Part shown: positions 1 to 10,762 of the stretch, in pieces
How positions within the stretch are numbered: the first letter of the stretch is position 1
How the letters are laid out: each line of letters opens with the position of its first letter
Origin: Exophiala sp. HKRS030
Lineage: Eukaryota > Ascomycota > Eurotiomycetes > Chaetothyriales > Herpotrichiellaceae
NCBI GenBank assembly: GCA_023897205.1
Contig: JAHWDD010000001.1
Coordinates: 2,046,001 to 2,110,000 of the forward strand
Direction: 5' to 3'
Length of the DNA: 64,000 nt
Position numbers and translations under genes: made by a program
Notes under the pieces: generated by a model
The model's input: the letters and a program-made list of their open reading frames with translations, nothing else
Database searches by the model: none
Told to the model about the DNA's origin: nothing

Positions 1-641
1 GTTTCTTCATACCTGCTCAGGAAGATATCAGACGAGCATTCCTCCATTCGAAACACAAGAGCCATTTCACCCATCGGAGAGGCACACCCAGTTGCATCCT
101 ACCGCCAGCAAAACAACACACTCCCACACACCTTGTATCAACACCCGTCTCCCTCGACAGCCTCGGAGATTTGGACCAGCGCTGAGATCTTCGTCTGAAC
201 GACCGTTGAAACTCAACTGCTTCCCAGAGGCATCACAACCTTTACACGACAGCCAATCCTGTCGATCTGCCGTTCGCCGAACTTGTTTGAGGATTGCGCA
301 TCACTGCAGCATAAGGATACCTGCTATCAAAGTCAAAGGGGGCACTGCTCAATAATTCCCGCTATCGACGACAACAGCAATAGATCAGCATTCATCATCT
401 GTGGATCGTTCATTGGCAGTTGTTGCCTCGCACTCTCTCCACACAATATCCTACATAACACTCGCCGATCTCCTTGATCAGAGTTGGATCGCCTCGACAC
501 GTTTTCAGGAACCGGTATACTCTGCTGGCATTCTTCCACCACGACACAAATCGTCAACGTCCTGCTTCCAGTGGGATTCTTCTCGCGAGGCCTTTACATT
601 GACGCCTCTAAGTTGTACTTCTCTTCCAAAACACCGCCCTC
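1..641 (+). promoter_or_regulatory. Promoter and long 5' leader of flbC, free of ATG
   Basis: This stretch precedes the flbC start codon. I found no ATG on the plus strand in these 641 bases, while about ten are expected by chance, so most of it probably forms a 5' untranslated leader that has been kept free of upstream starts. The open frames in it begin only at GTG or TTG and are not credible genes. No TATA box or splice pair stands out. The transcription start could lie outside the window. Confidence 0.5.
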
Positions 642-1750
642 ATGACGATGGTCATTGATAGCCAAGGTCGACAATACGGTGGCATGGGATACGACCACAT
701 GTACCCAAGCATGCAGACGACACCGCAATTCAGCGACCCGTGGTCACATCAGACCAGCTCCTCCAACGCGTCTTTTCCTGCTCTATCCAAGACAGATAGC
801 TCCAGGTCTACCATGTCGATGCCATATTCACACATGCCACCAGTCACTGGCTCAATGGCCCAAGGTAGCGCCTACTCTAGCACTGGATATTCTGGGACGG
901 ATGTACTAAGTTTCCCTCAAGACATTCCACGCTCAACATATGAGCAGTCTTATCCTCCTACGTCGGCGACCACGTCGTCTTACACGCCATCATACACGTC
1001 CATGACCTATGCACAATCTCTCGCCCAGCAACAGCAACAGCAACAAAGTCAACATAGAAAGATGTCCGAGTAAGTGAACACCACATCCACACGTAAACCC
1101 AGGGTTTTCTGACGATTTGATATAGTGTCGACAGCTCCCGTGCTGCCAACGCCAGCTTCGGTGAGCTTGACGCCTCTCGGGGCATGCTCGCGCTTAGCCA
1201 CCAAAATCTTCATGACTTGACCCCTCGAAATATCTACGAAGCGCGTGCTCAAAGAGCTTCTGCGGACTCTTACGGCTTTCCTCAGACGGCCTCGGCTCAC
1301 TCATCCATCTCGAATGAATCTGGTCGCGGCTACCCCTACTATGCGCCCAGCTCTGTTGGATCTGTCGCCGATTCTGCAACCGACTATAGCTCGGCCGCTT
1401 CAGACGCCGGCTATGATTCAATGACAGTTTCGCGCACGCTGCCGCGACCAACGCAATTGCTCGGAGCGCCAATTGGACCTCCTGCCCCTCAGTCGATGAT
1501 GGGTCAATTCTCGTCGAAGATGTCGGGAAATACCCAAAAGAAGCACAAATGCAAAGTCTGCGATAAGCGCTTCACGAGGCCGAGTTCTCTACAAACACAC
1601 ATGTACAGCCACACGGGCGAGAAGCCGTTTGCCTGTGACGTTGAAGGCTGCGGCCGACATTTTTCAGTCGTGTCGAACCTGAGGCGTCATAAGAAGGTGC
1701 ACAAGGGTGACGGCACTTCGACCACCAGCCACTCTGATACGGAAGAGTAA
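642..1750 (+). CDS. flbC: C2H2 zinc-finger conidiation regulator, FlbC-like
   Basis: Two exons, 642-1069 and 1126-1750, joined over a 56-base intron (GTAAGT..TATAG, CTGAC branch site), give 350 residues. The N-terminal 280 residues are low-complexity, rich in Ser, Thr, Tyr, Pro and Gln, including a poly-Gln run before the intron. Two C2H2 fingers lie near the C terminus (about residues 284-306 and 312-336): CKVCDKRFTRPSSLQTH and CDVEGCGRHFSVVSNLRRH, linked by a TGEKPF-type linker. Layout, length and the RPSSLQTHMYSHTGEKPF core match FlbC of Aspergillus, a nuclear DNA-binding regulator that helps activate asexual sporulation through brlA. The ATG at 642 is the first in the leader. Family assignment is firm; exact orthology is inferred from length and finger sequence. 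Confidence 0.85.
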
Positions 1751-3809
1751 GGGCCCGAAGTAAGAGAACACAATGTTATTACCCTGAATTGATGCGCAAA
1801 ACTTTTGCGTGTCATATGTGGTTTTTCCTTGCTCCATGTACAACACCTTTTGAGCGCGACGAACCGGAGCAGCACGGCGCTATGTACAACAGGTGTTTAT
1901 TTAGAAATGGTCGGGGAAGATGGAAAAAGCCAGGTGCTTCTCGCATCGACACCGGCATCAAAGAAATTGCCCCAAATCAAGTTCGATTCACGACATTCGC
2001 TATTTCTACATATTTTGTTTATTGTGACGACTTTTGATACCCAGCGATGACGGTTCCTATCATGACTGAATTCTACTTTCCGCATTGTGAGCGTTAGAAG
2101 CTCACGGCCAACAAAGCAGTGGGCGAGGAAATAGTATGGTCGACCTCGGAACATCAACACACGATCAACAACGATGGCGTTTTGGGGGCTTCAGGCACTT
2201 TTTTGTTTCTTGTGGCCGCCCTGCTGGTTGTTCCTGTTGTCGTTGATGTGGCCCCTCTCATGAAATAATCTGGGAGAGTGTCGAGTTGGGATTGGGTTGG
2301 CGTGTGGCTCGGAAACTGTCTGCACTGGACGTATTGTGGCGCAACCAGATAGTCATAGCTTCTATTGTAGCAGGAATGAATCAATCTATCAGGATCCTCC
2401 AGGGTCATGATCAAAGTTACTACCTTGCCCTACTTTCGTTCTTGAATTGCTTTCCTTTTTTTTGCTGAGGCTGCCAATTACAATTCTGTATGCATGTTGC
2501 TGTCTGTACGGAGTACAGGGTAATGGAGATGGGCTCCCTTGTCCGGCATGGCTTCGCCTCGCACCGGTGTTGGGATGTTTCTGGGTAGGAGCAACGAGTA
2601 GTCGTAAGAGGATCATCATCACGTGCGTCAAAGGGGTGTGGGTGTGGTGCCTATGACATCATACCAGGGTCCGAGTGTTGTTTTGTGACTGGGCGGGGAA
2701 AAGGGAAGGAGAAGAGAGGTGGGTGGACAAGGGGACAAGGGTGATTAAAGGGACAAGGGGAGAAGGGCTCGGACCAGGATCTTTGTTACAAGGATTATTA
2801 TTCGGGACCCTTTTTTTTGACGATTTTGGACCAGGGAGGTGTTTAGACTATGTACGTCTTGTATGAGTCGCCCGGGTTTCTTTTAATCGGCTTTGTATTG
2901 TAAGGACCATGTAATTCTGCATGGAGTATATATGTACGGTATATACCTAACCTAGTACGGAGTGAGTGTAAAGTCGTACTGTACATATTGGTTTTGACGA
3001 TTATCCGCTGCAGCTTCTATTATGACACGAAAGCATCTGCCGAAGAGTCACAGTTGAAAAAGGAGTTTTATAACCAACTACCTTGGCTCATTACGAAGTA
3101 CTGTATGTAGGTATAAACTGTATGTATTGGTTAATGCCTTGACGGTGCGAGGGGCAGGGGATGTTATACCTTTCCGACACCGTCGTCGTCGTCGTCATCG
3201 ACATTACAAGATTAGGGTTAGGGAAAATGATCGAGCTGCCCACGAGTTTGTTACAGTATATGGAGAGTCACAACTCGTTCACATTATTACGGGAGTAATA
3301 GGTACGTACGTATTTCCACGGTTTGTAAAGTATTCTCGGTGAAACCGGATCATTACTACTCGAGTTTTGCTCTGTTTTCGTCGAAACTCGGTTAATAATG
3401 TTGACGACAAAACAACAAAAAAAAAAGTGAAAAGTGAACCAACCCCTTCCCTCGCTATCTACCGAGTCTACCAGTATCTCTTTTTTCTTTGGGCCCCCCC
3501 TCCAAATGATGAAATGGACTGCAAGATGATGATGACGATGACGATGACGATGACAGATGATGTGTTGTTGGTTTGTGGTGTACGGAAGTGAAACAGAAAC
3601 ATGGGCTCTACAACGTCAGTGGCGTTTTTAAAGTGATTTGATTGGGTCTAGTTGAGAGGGACAAACACAGACAAGGGGACGTGTTCAGTTTGATCCACAC
3701 AAACATCTGAGAGAGGGAGAGGAGGGAGAGAGAGAGAGTACGCTAAAAAAAAAGAACGAGGACAAGGGTCCTCGGAAAGGAAGTTGACGTCGTTTTTGCA
3801 TTTCGATTT

Positions 3810-3847
<38 letters not shown>

Positions 3848-3912
3848 GGCCATGTATTGATTGAACAAGTTATAAGTGAGGAGATTACTTCTTATGGAGT
3901 AACTTGATATTA
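1751..3912. other. Gene-free interval between flbC and the transposon
   Basis: No coding sequence is supported. The first part should hold the flbC 3' untranslated region. Further along are short tracts of simple sequence (GTC/GTC-type at 3181-3200, ATGACG-type at 3525-3555, GA-rich at 3710-3740) and one exact TACGGAGTA motif at 2507. Reading frames here are short and mostly lack ATG starts. Confidence 0.6.
3810..3849 (+). repeat. (GTT)n microsatellite
   Basis: About 13 uninterrupted GTT units sit some 60 bases left of the transposon end. A similar tract in the opposite orientation, (AAC)n, lies about 520 bases right of the transposon. Confidence 0.95.
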
Positions 3913-3954
3913 TTGTGCTTTGCAAAATTCCGTAAAAACCTTATTTTTTTGCAA
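3913..3954 (+). repeat. Left terminal inverted repeat, 42 bp
   Basis: It is identical over all 42 bases to the reverse complement of 7244-7285. It starts TTGTGCTTTGC and ends in a T7 run followed by GCAA. The preceding TA at 3911-3912 is the left copy of the target duplication. It is much better preserved than the interior of the element. Confidence 0.96.
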
Positions 3955-4243
3955 GTTGTATGAAATCTGCACACCGCCATATGGCCTGTATCAACAAACT
4001 CATCCTGCAGCCGCAATAGCCCTAGATAGCACTGTAATTTACTGCAATATATTGTAACTACATACAAACATGATGTCGAATCGTACAAGGCGCACAATAA
4101 CTCCATCCCATTAACTCTAGGAGTCATTAGCCTCTCAATCACTCCGCGAGACCCTTGTTACTCGCAACGCTCGCATAAAGCGCAAAAGCGACGGCGATAG
4201 CCTTGCAACGAGGGCTAATAGGGCAAGTTCAAAGCGTCGCGCT

Positions 4244-5920
4244 ATGTCTCTAAGCCCTCGTCCCTCTCGAACGGCTAGTCCTGACCTGCCAGAGTCATCA
4301 GAGTCGCCAGAGTTACCGCCGAGACTAAGTATTAAGGAGGACATTATGTCGCAAGCACAGGAAGCGTTAAATCTTCTTAATGAGGATAATAAAGTCTTAT
4401 CTATATCTAGTAATGCTAAAGAAGATAATAAAGAGAAGGGGGAGATATTAATATAAGCCTCTCTATCAGCGTAACCTAGTTATCAATCAAATACTTTACC
4501 ATATATCGCGGAGAATAACTTAAGCCTAACTAATATAGACTCTATTAAATTAATATTTAAGATTGATAAACTTTTCTATGATATCACCATAGAAATCTTT
4601 ATTAAGAAAGTTAAGATCCTTAGTACGGAAGTATCATGTTAAGGTTTTAATATTGTTAATACACTCCTTAAGTATAAAGGTTAACTTAAGTATTAATATA
4701 ATAACTACAATCGAAAGACTTATAAATTACACCCCCCTATCTTCAGGGGTAAGTTCATAATTAAACAAGGTAATAAAAAGCTTTATTCCTTAATTATGAA
4801 GACTTAAGAACACTTTAAGAAGGCCTATTAAAAGTGGTGAGAGCTTTATCATGCTTAAAAAGATGGCTATAAGAGTAGGACTAAACTTAGTGCGCATTTA
4901 GCACTAGTATACTTAATTATTAAGAAGCTAAAATGACGTTAACTAACTAGTTAATATGGCTTATTTAGTGAGGACATTTTAACATTATCATTATCTTATG
5001 ATAATGTCTTCTTAAGCCGTTATCTTAACTTAACCTAAACACGTCGCTATTGTAAGGAAAAGGCTAGGAATAAAAGGTTAAAGGGTAAGGTAATCTTCGT
5101 AACATAATAATAGTGAGAAGAAAAATAACTTTAGGCATAAAAAGAGGCTACCGCCGGAGTAAGCTTCCTTAATATCTTAAAGAGACATTATTATAAGTTA
5201 AAGAATTGTAAGAATTACTTTTGTCTATGTGTTAATTATAGAGAATAGTATTTTCCTCTATTCACATCATTAGTTTAGCGTTAGAGTGATATGATTGCAA
5301 AGAAGGCTCCTAGTGTGACGGCTGACCAGGTGCTAAACGTGATTATGGTGGCCCTTCTCTTAGAACGGAATAGAAATGAGAAACGCTATGATACTATATA
5401 TTAATCTCTGCCTATTTACTCGCCAAACTATATACATCTATTTGTGCTTAATATTGAAGGAATCCCGTTAATGAGTCACCTAGCATAACCTCCCACACAC
5501 ATCTATTAACCTCCGTTATTAATAGTCGCCGCCGCCGCCGCCGTCACTAGACCTCAATTAAGCCCTTCATAATGAGAGGGTGATGATGATTAGAATATAT
5601 AGGAGTACTTTAATTAGCTAGCGACTAAATATCCTATTTATGCGTTCAAGTTACTAAAGATTAAGCTCTCTATTGCGGATTATAGATAGGGCTTCTCTGA
5701 TCTACGAACATGTACAGATAAACATTGGAAGGCTATAACTGTTTCGGCTGGTTTTATGACTAAAATCCGTAATAACCTTAAGGAATTTGCGCGTTTAGCT
5801 ATAATAAGTGGAGACGGTTTTAATGATAGTATAAATGGACGTCTAGTGAGTGTTATATTATTAGGGAATAGTAGTTAATGAGGGCTTATTACATAACTCA
5901 GTGTGGTGTTAGAATTATTT
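4244..5920 (+). pseudogene. Passenger ORF of the transposon, destroyed by nonsense mutations
   Basis: From the ATG at 4244 one frame reads as protein-like sequence for roughly 1.6 kb. The first 70 codons are intact (Ser/Pro-rich, then acidic). After 4456 dozens of TAA, TAG and a few TGA codons appear, mostly where Gln or Trp would fit, but I saw no need for a frameshift. Readable pieces include a basic segment with KRLKGK, a Cys-containing stretch near 5200-5240 and SADYR/GFSDLRT-like text near 5670-5710. I do not recognise a domain. It faces the transposase tail to tail. The end near 5920 is approximate. It could encode an accessory DNA-binding protein of the element, but that is only a guess. 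Confidence 0.6.
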
Positions 5921-6118
5921 TGCGTGTTGCTATCTCACACTATACCTATTATAGTATATAGCTTAGCTAATTATAATTAGTGTGATTACGTGATAGCTAT
6001 ATTTGCATAACCTTAAGAATAAACAGATTAAGGTATATAGACTAGGCTTATTATTGCAGGATGAGATGCCTATAGCCCCTTCTTTTTTTATCTATTCTCT
6101 ACTAGTTACTATGCCTCA

Positions 6119-7087
6119 TTAAATATAGCCATATCTATGGAAGTAATTATGAGCTATCTTAACCTTATAGACACTAGTTATTACTAGATAAATAAAGGTA
6201 TTAAAGCTATTCTCATAATAATAGCCTAGTTCTCTATTCTTTCGCATCCACTCCTTTAACTCGTGAAATGACATCTTAATTGGATTGAGCTCTAGAGTAT
6301 ATAGAGATAAGTACTTAAAAATGACGCCCTACTTCTCGCATATTCGCTTAACTCTATTAGATCGGTAGATAGTTATATTGTCCATGATTAGAACGGAATG
6401 ATCTCCTAAGAAGGGGTTTATCTTATTAAGCACTCCTTAGAGAAATGTTTCGAATCGTTCGGCGTTAAAAGAGCCTTAATAGACCTCATAAGTGAGCTAC
6501 CTATCTGTTGTCATTATAGGTAAAATGCTCTAACTGGTAGATCGGCCACCTAGTAGTTACACTTAGTATAGAGTGTTACGGGCTAACCAGCCAAACTTTC
6601 TATCCATAGTTCTATTATTTGCGGCGCTTTCATCAAGTGTTACTAGCTAGTTACTAGTGTAATTAGCTATCTATGCTATATAGAAAGCAATAAGTTTATC
6701 GTCTCGCCTGGTATTAACTCTGGTTACCTATTTATACATAACATTTATAGAGTTAAGTGCCCGGGAGACTATTAATATATAAGCGTTAATACCAAACTTA
6801 TCGCGAAGAAAATCGTAGTACTCATCTAGCCGCGCTGTCAGCTAATCTAGCATAAAATCACGAAGTCCTTTCATTGCGGCATAATGAATTAACTTTAGAC
6901 GACCTTTAACAGGTGCTATATCATTTGTTTTGATGTCTTAATAGCGTAGATCCCATCAAACTTTAGAAATATAGGCATTAGAAACCCCTTAAGCCTTTGT
7001 AATGGCTGTGCCTTTCACTCCTGCCCAAAGTGCAATTGACACAGCCACTTTTACCGCAGGATCAAACTTTAGCTGTGATGGTATCAT
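6119..7087 (-). pseudogene. DDE transposase (Tc1/mariner, DD34E type), RIP-inactivated
   Basis: The minus strand from the ATG at 7087 to the stop at 6119 is 323 codons in one frame with about 14 internal stops and no frameshift. It contains the landmarks of the Tc1/mariner DDE_3 superfamily: TLDES (first Asp), a DRKFGW segment, GDHSVLIMDN (second Asp) and LELNPIK, where the family has an ELNPIE-like motif. The spacing from the second Asp to this position is 34 residues, the Tc1 spacing. The third catalytic acid, normally Glu, reads Lys (AAG), consistent with a G-to-A change in a TpG context. Most stops fit CAA/CAG to TAA/TAG. The start is uncertain. Confidence 0.88.
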
Positions 7088-7243
7088 AATCACGCCTTTT
7101 TATATAGTAAAATTTAAATACTTAGATAGAGAATTTGCTCCGGAGTAAGATTATCATATAATATTTATGAAATTATAGGGTGGTTGTTGAGAAATATGGC
7201 GTTGTGTTCTCACCGCTTTTATGATTATTGAATGTTTTGCATG

Positions 7244-7285
7244 TTGCAAAAAAATAAGGTTTTTACGGAATTTTGCAAAGCACAA
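7244..7285 (-). repeat. Right terminal inverted repeat, 42 bp
   Basis: It is the perfect inverted copy of 3913-3954, followed by TA at 7286-7287. It marks the right end of the Tc1/mariner-type element. Confidence 0.96.
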
Positions 7286-8287
7286 TATCAGGGATAATCA
7301 AGTGGTAGTAGTTTGTATGTTTACCTGGTAAATCTAACACCACAAACAAAACTACCTGGGTAAGGAAGGAATATGGGCCATCACGAGTATTCTCTTTCTT
7401 CAACGATTGTACGGAGTATTGGTCGTAAAGAATAATTTCCGGAATTGTTCTGGGGTCTGTCAATTGGGCGCATTTGCGTCATATCTTTGGCCGGGGGGAG
7501 AGCTATGTAGAGGGAGAGGGAATTGCTCTCCGTCACAAGTACCTTTCACACACACGTCTTTACCTTTGTTAATATCAAAGTTCCTGTCAAATTATATCGA
7601 AATTCCGTCGAGGGGTTTTTTTGGTGATCAATTGGCACGAGCTTCTCTTGTCGTTCTCAACGATGTCCCCAGCTTTTGTGTCAATCATTTGTTTCATGTT
7701 TCACCATTTTTTTGATCTAATTAACTCCATACGTAGGTACGGAGTATAGTAGTTAGGTATTGATATTCCTGTGGGAACTTCAACGACAAGGAGATCGTTT
7801 TGCCAAATAACAACAACAACAACAACAACAACAACAACGCCGCACAGTCCAGTATTGTCCAGTATTGGTCAGTTGCCGGCTCAATCTCAAAACATTCCCG
7901 TTCTACCGCGTACTTGCAATCTGAAACGATGCAGGAACGAAAAAAACAGACGTGCGTTTACATCACGAAGGATTACGAAGTACCAAGCTCGGAAATTCTT
8001 TTTCTTATTTGTTCTCCTCAAGTCCAGTTGATCTCGTAATCTAAAGTACAGTCAATCTGCCTGTGTGTGGATCTTGACTCTCTCCCTGATTTGTATAGAC
8101 CCCCATGATCTTTGTCGTCGTCGTCGTCGTCCAACTCAGTCAAGGGTAGAGCATATGTTGTAAGTACATGTAATTTTCGGTTTTCTCTCTCCCGCCCATC
8201 ATCATTACTCTCTAAACCATTAAGAAATTTCTACAAGACCTGATTGATCCGCGTAAACCCTAAAAATGAACCCATGGACCATGTCGA
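7286..8287. other. Gene-free interval right of the transposon
   Basis: No gene is supported. The stretch holds an (AAC)n tract at 7806-7838, a (GTC)n tract near 8117-8131 and exact TACGGAGTA motifs at 7410 and 7738. Frames of up to about 100 codons exist but are low-complexity or start without ATG. The part next to 8288 should be the 3' untranslated region of the minus-strand gene. Confidence 0.6.
7806..7838 (+). repeat. (AAC)n microsatellite
   Basis: About 11 AAC units without interruption. It is the same trinucleotide class as the (GTT)n tract at 3810-3849, in inverse orientation, so the two tracts bracket the transposon. Confidence 0.95.
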
Positions 8288-9574
8288 CTATGATAGACCA
8301 CAAGGAAATGATTGCATCCCCATAGGACCTCCAAACACATCGAAAGAAAACATGTCGTCGTCGTTGTTGTTGTTGAGGGTCTTGATGGTTTCCTTCTGCT
8401 GCTGCTGTTGCTTCTCCTTCTCGATAGGTTGAAAGCAACGTGCTGCTGTCTTTTGATCAAGTAAACCAAAATCGAGGTCACGTTCTTCATGTTCATGTTT
8501 ATCAAATATTGTTGTACTGTCCAACATTTGAACGTCGTCAAAGTTCCTCGGAGTTCTTTCTCTATTGTTGTTGTCGTTGTTGTCGTTGTTGTCGTCGCAC
8601 CATCGTTCTTGTCCTTCTACTCGAGGACAATAGTCTTCTTCTTCGTGTGGTTGTTGTCCCGTCCAATTGTCATTCATCAGTAGTGATGGAACGGGAAGGT
8701 CTTCCCATTGACCTGTTCTTGATCGGAATAGGATCTCTTCACATGCCACCTTTTGTGCTTCTGTCGCTAAGAAATCCTCCATTCGGTTGCCAATGGGATT
8801 GGGTTGGTTCGGGTCTTGATGCAATGGACACTTTCGTGTTGCCATTATACGCTGCCGGAAAAAAAGTTCATCAATCACCCGCTTACTCACATGGATGTCA
8901 GGAGGTAGACAAAAGCTTACTTCTTGTGGACTCGTGCCCTGGATGCATTCCGAACAGATCAACCCGTCGGGACACTTGCCGCAAGGAATGACGAATTGAT
9001 AGTGCACGCAGATGCCGAGGCTTCGACATTTGGCCCTGCACGGGTACTGGACGAAGAAGATGCACGGTTCGAAATGGTCGAGTGAGTGTCGTCGCATCTC
9101 TGGGTAGCAAGGTCGTTTGATGATGGGTGGATCAGGGTGCGAGATCTCTTCGGGTTTCGGCGTCACGAAGAAGTGACCGCGAGGGTATTCGATACTTTGA
9201 ATGAAGAATTGACCGATCTCACGCTGGGCGTCCTCGCCGCCCGGGGCGTCGCGCCGCTGCGGAGCTCCGTTACTTCTCCTCGTGTTGGCCAGGATGGTGG
9301 AAGATGGCAATGTCCTCGTGCCGGTATTGGTGTTTGTCCACGTGTGAGTATTATTGTTTGGAGTTTGATATGACAGAAAAGGGTCTCTGACTGGTTCGCG
9401 GCCCTGAAGGGGAGAAGTTACTGGCATGCCATTACTGCCACAGAGTTGGTGTTTGCGCTGCTGCTGTTGGAGTCGGACTTTGAGATGGTGGTGATGTTGC
9501 CGGTGATTGTCATGTCCTCCCCGATTGCGTGCTGCGTGCAACAGCTCTGGAGTCAGGAGATGGGGAAAGTCCAT
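8288..9574 (-). CDS. Unrecognised protein with a central Cys-rich segment
   Basis: A 428-residue open frame starts at an ATG at 9574. I do not recognise the family. The N terminus is His/Gln-rich (HHHH, QQQQ). The centre (about residues 165-225) carries a dense Cys/His pattern: CIFFVQYPC, CRSLG-IC-VHY, CGKCPDGLICSEC, which could bind zinc. A following helical, charged part (RVIDELFFRQRIMATRKC) leads into a low-complexity tail with poly-Asn, poly-Gln and NDDD runs coded by trinucleotide repeats. No signal peptide or membrane helix is evident. The Cys-rich centre looks conserved-protein-like while both ends look disordered. It may contain an unrecognised intron, because the low-complexity regions make splice choice uncertain. 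Confidence 0.6.
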   Translation of the reverse strand: MDFPHLLTPELLHAARNRGGHDNHRQHHHHLKVRLQQQQRKHQLCGSNGMPVTSPLQGREPVRDPFLSYQTPNNNTHTWTNTNTGTRTLPSSTILANTRRSNGAPQRRDAPGGEDAQREIGQFFIQSIEYPRGHFFVTPKPEEISHPDPPIIKRPCYPEMRRHSLDHFEPCIFFVQYPCRAKCRSLGICVHYQFVIPCGKCPDGLICSECIQGTSPQEVSFCLPPDIHVSKRVIDELFFRQRIMATRKCPLHQDPNQPNPIGNRMEDFLATEAQKVACEEILFRSRTGQWEDLPVPSLLMNDNWTGQQPHEEEDYCPRVEGQERWCDDNNDNNDNNNRERTPRNFDDVQMLDSTTIFDKHEHEERDLDFGLLDQKTAARCFQPIEKEKQQQQQKETIKTLNNNNDDDMFSFDVFGGPMGMQSFPCGLS

Positions 9575-10762
9575 CTATACTGAATCGGCACCTTGTACAA
9601 ACCGTCAATGTCGGCAGCTATCCTGTTCGAATGCGAGGGTGGCACAACCGCAGTGTGATTGTTGCTCTTATGTCGAGAGAGACCAATACAGTCAATATTG
9701 TGGACATTTTTTTAACAGATTGGTTGGTTTGTCTTGAACGCAGACAGAACCTTTATAACCCTTTTTCCTTTGTCTCCTTACATCTAGACGAGTGAAGAAA
9801 TTCCCCCGTGCTCACGCGGGTGTTTGCATTATACTGCCGAACGGCGAAAAGAAAGAGTCACACGACCGACGGGGTAATTTATTGCAACACCACAAGGATA
9901 TTGAAGTAGTAATAGGAAATCGAAGGCAAGCAACACCTTTCAGTCAAAGCTGTTCACCTGAACGAGTACCGAGCAAATGAAACGGCTCGTAAACGTGAAT
10001 GGAGGGATGATTGCTCCGTAGATGGTGATATCGTCAGTGATATATCGACCCAAAACGCTTGCTGATGACGACGAAACCCTGGTAAGTGCAAAGGTCCAAC
10101 TCACTGACCAAGGCCCCTACAGTCATCAAGTGACGACGTGCAATGGTAATGCTCACCGCACTCGCGATGTGACAGTTCGCCTAGTCATGGGGTGCCGCCT
10201 CATCCTCCCCTTGGTAGACGGAAAGCTTTTCGTTCTTCGCCAGGGACCTAATGTGACCTCAAACCGAGGTCATCATTGACTCGGGAGAGCTGAAAGGGGC
10301 AGTTCAAGGTATTGTCGTCAACTCTTTTCGGCGTTGATAGATATATGGTGCTGCAGATGACGACCGTCTTCATTCTGTTCCGAAGACATGCCGGTTGTTC
10401 CAGTGTCAAAGAAGCAGACGGGGGATGGGATTGAGTGACACTTTCCCCGGGGGCTACGACACCCATATATGGACATGCGGCTGATTTTGCTTGGCAAGGG
10501 AATCAATTCAAGATCCAGCACCGGCGTGCTATAACCAACTCAAAGCTGTGGTCCGGAGGAACAGTGGCGCCACCGCGCCGATGATTTCGATATGCCTCGG
10601 TGAGCCGTATGTAGCCGAGATAGGAGGTGAAGGGGGAGAACGAGGAGAGATGATGGATCGTGCTCGCTCCCCTAAGTTTGGCCTAGGATCCCGTGACACT
10701 ATTGTTCGTCTCTGCACCCCGACATCGCCCATAGCAATCAAGCATTTCGACCCTGCATATGA
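9575..10762. other. Intergenic interval, no gene seen
   Basis: It lies between the start of the minus-strand Cys-rich gene and the end of the minus-strand Zn2Cys6 gene. It should contain the promoter of the former and the 3' untranslated region of the latter. Frames of up to 94 codons mostly start at TTG or GTG and look unlike proteins. Confidence 0.55.

Larger units (their letters stand above)
3913..7285. mobile_element. RIP-degraded Tc1/mariner-type DNA transposon with two ORFs
   Basis: A 3,373-bp element is bounded by perfect 42-bp terminal inverted repeats (3913-3954 and 7244-7285) beginning TTGTGCTTTGCAAAATTCC, and flanked on both sides by TA (3911-3912 and 7286-7287), the target duplication typical of the IS630/Tc1/mariner superfamily. 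Inside lie a decayed transposase on the minus strand (6119-7087) and a long decayed frame on the plus strand (about 4244-5920), arranged convergently. The interior is strongly AT-rich and TA-rich, and both frames are interrupted by many TAA/TAG codons but remain in phase. That pattern of substitutions without indels is what repeat-induced point mutation (RIP, C to T at CpA) leaves. The element is surely non-autonomous now. Confidence 0.93.

Noticed and set aside
3212..3223. Two copies of TTAGGG, the fungal telomere unit
   Set aside because: Only two units, with unique sequence on both sides and ordinary genes beyond; not evidence of a telomere or fusion point.
8440..8991. 183-codon plus-strand frame opposite the Cys-rich gene
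   Set aside because: It is rich in Cys/Val from the trinucleotide repeats of the minus-strand gene; a shadow frame.
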